Assembly (NCBI GenBank): GCA_029555415.1
Contig: JAKPSI010000024.1
Span: forward strand, 1-56,208
DNA: 56,208 nt
Source of the DNA: Bacteroidota bacterium
GTDB taxonomy: Bacteria; Bacteroidota; Bacteroidia; Chitinophagales; Chitinophagaceae
Direction: 5' to 3'
Part shown: positions 54,364 to 56,208 of the stretch, piece after piece
Layout: every line of letters starts with the position of its first letter
Numbering within the stretch: the stretch's first letter is position 1
The notes under the pieces: model-generated
What the model was told of the DNA's origin: nothing
Databases searched by the model: none
Seen by the model: the letters and a program-made list of their open reading frames with translations, nothing else
Translations under genes and position numbers: made by a program

Positions 54364-54801
54364 ATGGAAGGGGAAGAATTTTACGGGGCGGCCTATAAGG
54401 GCTCCAAGCAGTTCAAGCAACAGGAGGTGAAGACCGTGAATGCGACAGGGTTTGGCGCGGCAGCGGATGATTACATGGAACGGGGGATCGACCTCAACGA
54501 GCACCTCGTGCGCAACAAACCCGCTACTTATTTCTTCCGCATGAAGGGGGATGCGATGCGGGAAGCCGGCATTTTCGACAACGATGTGCTGATCGTGGAC
54601 CGCTCGCTGAAACTGGTCAGCGGCAAAGTGATCGTAGCGGTACTCAACGGCGAATTACTCGTGCGCCGTTTTCACAAGAATTTCAGTTCCGCATTCCTGA
54701 TCCCCGAGAACAGCCGCTACAAAGCGATCAACCTGGCGGAGTTCTCGGACTTCACGATGTGGGGGGTGGTGACGTATGTGATACACCCGCTTTCGCCGTA
54801 G
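54364..54801 (+). CDS. umuD: UmuD-like S24 protein lacking the autocleavage dyad
   Basis: 145 residues, colinear with E. coli UmuD (139). The catalytic Ser of MxGDSM is Ala64 (MKGDAM, codon GCG) and the Lys that follows GExxV is Arg101 (GELLVRRF, CGC CGT); the spacing of 37 residues equals that between E. coli Ser60 and Lys97. The cleavage dipeptide Cys24-Gly25 aligns with Thr28-Gly29 (TGFGAAADDY). Hence RecA-stimulated self-cleavage is not expected, yet the fold, the IDLN dimer segment and IFDNDVLIVDRS are preserved. It sits 270 bases before umuC. Likely a regulatory or structural partner of UmuC that cannot self-process. Confidence 0.85.
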   Translation: MEGEEFYGAAYKGSKQFKQQEVKTVNATGFGAAADDYMERGIDLNEHLVRNKPATYFFRMKGDAMREAGIFDNDVLIVDRSLKLVSGKVIVAVLNGELLVRRFHKNFSSAFLIPENSRYKAINLAEFSDFTMWGVVTYVIHPLSP

Positions 54802-54806
54802 AGAGC

Positions 54807-54913
54807 AGTCGGTAGTCGGTAGTCGTTAGTCTTTAGTCCGTGCTAAGAAGATTCTTTGATGGTTTCAGCATACGTTTTCAGTTCGGCAGTTGCGGGTTGC
54901 GGGTTGCGGGTTG
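54807..54913 (+). repeat. second copy of the composite AGTCGGT + GTTGCGG heptamer element
   Basis: AGTCGGT-type units (54807-54838), about 50 bases of linker ending in TTCGGCA, then GTTGCGG units (54889-54913), directly after the umuD stop. The order matches 802-923 behind the transporter gene. Confidence 0.75.
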
Positions 54914-55010
54914 GCGTGCTATGGGAAAATTTTTTATCGTTTCGAATATCAAGTCTCTCCGGTTCTCGCAGATCGCGCATGATGAATCGTTAGATGAGGT
55001 GGAAAGGATC

Positions 55011-55063
55011 TAACCCGCAACCCGTAACTCGTAACCCGCAACCCGTAACCCAAAACCCGCAAC
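55011..55063 (-). repeat. heptamer array (inverted GTTGCGG type) just before umuC
   Basis: Seven consecutive 7-base units (TAACCCG, CAACCCG, TAACTCG, TAACCCG and so on), inverted relative to 54889-54913, ending 7 bases before the umuC ATG. Together the two arrays can fold into a hairpin separating umuD and umuC. Confidence 0.75.
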
Positions 55064-55070
55064 CTCTCTT

Positions 55071-56208
55071 ATGATCGCCATTGTAGACTGCAATAGTTTT
55101 TACTGCTCCTGTGAGCGCCTGTTCCGGCCCGATCTCTGGAACAAGCCCGTTGTTGTGCTCAGCAATAATGACGGCTGCATCATCTCGCGCACCGATGAAG
55201 CCAAGCAGGCCGGCGTAGGTATGGCCGCCCCTTATTATCAGAACCGCGAGATCATCGCGCGGAACAATGTGGCGGTATTCTCCAGCAACTATAATTTATA
55301 CGGCGACCTCAGCATGCGCGTGATGGAAACACTGCGGCAACTCGTGGGCGAACAGAAAGTGGAAGTGTATTCCGTAGATGAAGCCTTCCTCGATCTCGAT
55401 ATGATCCCCGCCGAAAAACTATATACCGCCGCAGTGGAGATCAAGGATACCGTAGAACAATGGACCGGCATCAAAGTCTCGGTGGGCGTGGCTCCCAGCA
55501 AAGTACTCTCGAAAGTCGCCAACCGGCTTTCCAAAAAAGATAAGGTGGGTACCAAAGGCGTACTCATCCTGGAAACGGATGAGAAGGTCCATGAAGCCTT
55601 GCGTAAAACCAAAGTGGAAGATATCTGGGGCGTTGGTCGTCAGTATGCACTCAAACTGCGCAACATGGGTATTGAAGACGGATGGCAATTAAGGAACATG
55701 CCTGAAGAATGGGCACGCAAGAACATGGGCGGTGTGGTCGGTACCCGGCTCATCCGCGAGCTCAACGGGTTTCCCTGCATCCCGCTTAAAGATCCGCTGG
55801 AAGTGAAAAAGATGATCGCCACCACGCGCATGTTCGGCAAACCGGTGACGGAACTGAAAGACCTCAAAGAAGCCATCGCCACCTATGTTTCACGCGCCGC
55901 GGAAAAACTCAGGCGGCAATTCTGCGCCGCGTCACTCATCGATGTGTTCGTGGTCACCAATGGTCTCGTTACGCAGCACTATGATTACAATCCGCAATCA
56001 CGCCACAGTTATCTGCTGCTGCCCGCGGCCACATCCGATACCGGCACGCTCATCCGCCACGCCATTCCATTGGTGGAAGCGCTGTACCGGCCCGGCATGA
56101 AATACCTGAAAGCGGGTGTGATGCTCGGTAATATCGTTCCCGAGAACGCGATACAGGGAAATCTTTTCAGCAATGAACCACCCGCCCGCAATGAAGCACT
56201 GATGCAGG
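55071..56208 (+). CDS. umuC: UmuC, Y-family DNA polymerase V catalytic subunit (3' end outside window)
   Basis: Starts at the ATG at 55071 (MIAIVDCNSFYCSCERLFRP) and stays open to the window end, at least 379 residues of about 420. The Y-family palm residues are visible: D6 in IVDCNSFY and Asp-Glu in YSVDEAFLDL near residue 103; PVVVLSNNDGCIISR and VGVAPSKVLSKVANRL are further UmuC marks, and helix-hairpin-helix WGVGRQYALKL follows. It performs error-prone translesion synthesis with UmuD'. Repeat arrays lie directly upstream, so its own promoter is unclear. Confidence 0.94.
   Translation, partial: MIAIVDCNSFYCSCERLFRPDLWNKPVVVLSNNDGCIISRTDEAKQAGVGMAAPYYQNREIIARNNVAVFSSNYNLYGDLSMRVMETLRQLVGEQKVEVYSVDEAFLDLDMIPAEKLYTAAVEIKDTVEQWTGIKVSVGVAPSKVLSKVANRLSKKDKVGTKGVLILETDEKVHEALRKTKVEDIWGVGRQYALKLRNMGIEDGWQLRNMPEEWARKNMGGVVGTRLIRELNGFPCIPLKDPLEVKKMIATTRMFGKPVTELKDLKEAIATYVSRAAEKLRRQFCAASLIDVFVVTNGLVTQHYDYNPQSRHSYLLLPAATSDTGTLIRHAIPLVEALYRPGMKYLKAGVMLGNIVPENAIQGNLFSNEPPARNEALMQ

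Noticed and set aside
54364-54801. Treating the gene as a LexA repressor
   Set aside because: No DNA-binding domain, and length, IDLN segment and adjacency to umuC fit UmuD.
55011-55063. Repeat arrays as a CRISPR locus
   Set aside because: Units are 7 bases with no spacers, and no cas genes are present.

Overview
The window looks like a chromosome segment from a Bacteroidota bacterium, most likely a Chitinophagaceae-type organism. Evidence: TAnnTTTG-type -7 promoter boxes, few Shine-Dalgarno sites, a NusG-like UpxY regulator heading a capsule/exopolysaccharide operon, and the family affinities of the proteins. The genus cannot be fixed from sequence alone. Almost all genes between 1 and 50 kb lie on the minus strand.

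Layout. (1) 1-800: 3' end of a DHA2-type drug efflux transporter. (2) 980-5857 (-): complete hoxEFUYH set for a cytoplasmic NAD-linked group 3d [NiFe] hydrogenase, with no maturation genes in view. (3) 6107-6544 (+): small unknown membrane protein. (4) 6550-12610 (-): carotenoid module crtY-crtZ-idi-crtB-crtI (product predicted to be zeaxanthin), led by an ECF sigma factor gene and preceded by a MerR/cobalamin-binding regulator that carries the CarH photoreceptor signature. A near-ideal promoter (TTTG-N19-TAGATTTG) overlapped by inverted repeats sits just upstream of the sigma gene.

(5) 12810-49884 (-): about 37 kb of polysaccharide genes. In transcription order: upxY-like antiterminator, Wza lipoprotein, Wzc tyrosine kinase, sugar-nucleotide enzymes (4-epimerase, RmlB, RmlA), an exported transglutaminase-like protein, Wzm/Wzt ABC exporter, many glycosyltransferases and acyltransferases, two AsnB-like amidotransferases, a polytopic Wzy-like protein and a NeuD/PglD-like acetyltransferase. 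A strong intrinsic terminator follows. A second small operon then encodes formyltransferase, UDP-sugar dehydrogenase, UXS/ArnA-like decarboxylase, LegC/ArnB-like aminotransferase, an initiating sugar phosphotransferase and a CpsB-type phosphatase; together these resemble a split-up ArnA/ArnB route to a 4-formamido sugar. The leader in front of upxY contains a promoter and a terminator-like hairpin, a natural target for antitermination.

(6) 50056-51901: a divergent pair, WbpD-like acetyltransferase (-) and a DUF5009/NagX-like membrane acyltransferase (+). (7) 52414-56208: a DNA-damage-flavoured region: PA0069-type radical SAM protein, a 2H-phosphoesterase that lacks its first catalytic motif, a UmuD homologue in which the Ser-Lys dyad and the cleavage-site Cys are all replaced, and UmuC (runs off the window). 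Two TTAGT...ACTAA palindromes lie in the divergent promoter of the phosphoesterase and umuD.

The intergenic regions of the two ends and around 12.7 kb carry unusual degenerate tandem arrays, nearly all with a 7-base period (a few with 8) but with several unrelated unit sequences. Some recur in the same order as composite elements and some occur as inverted pairs.
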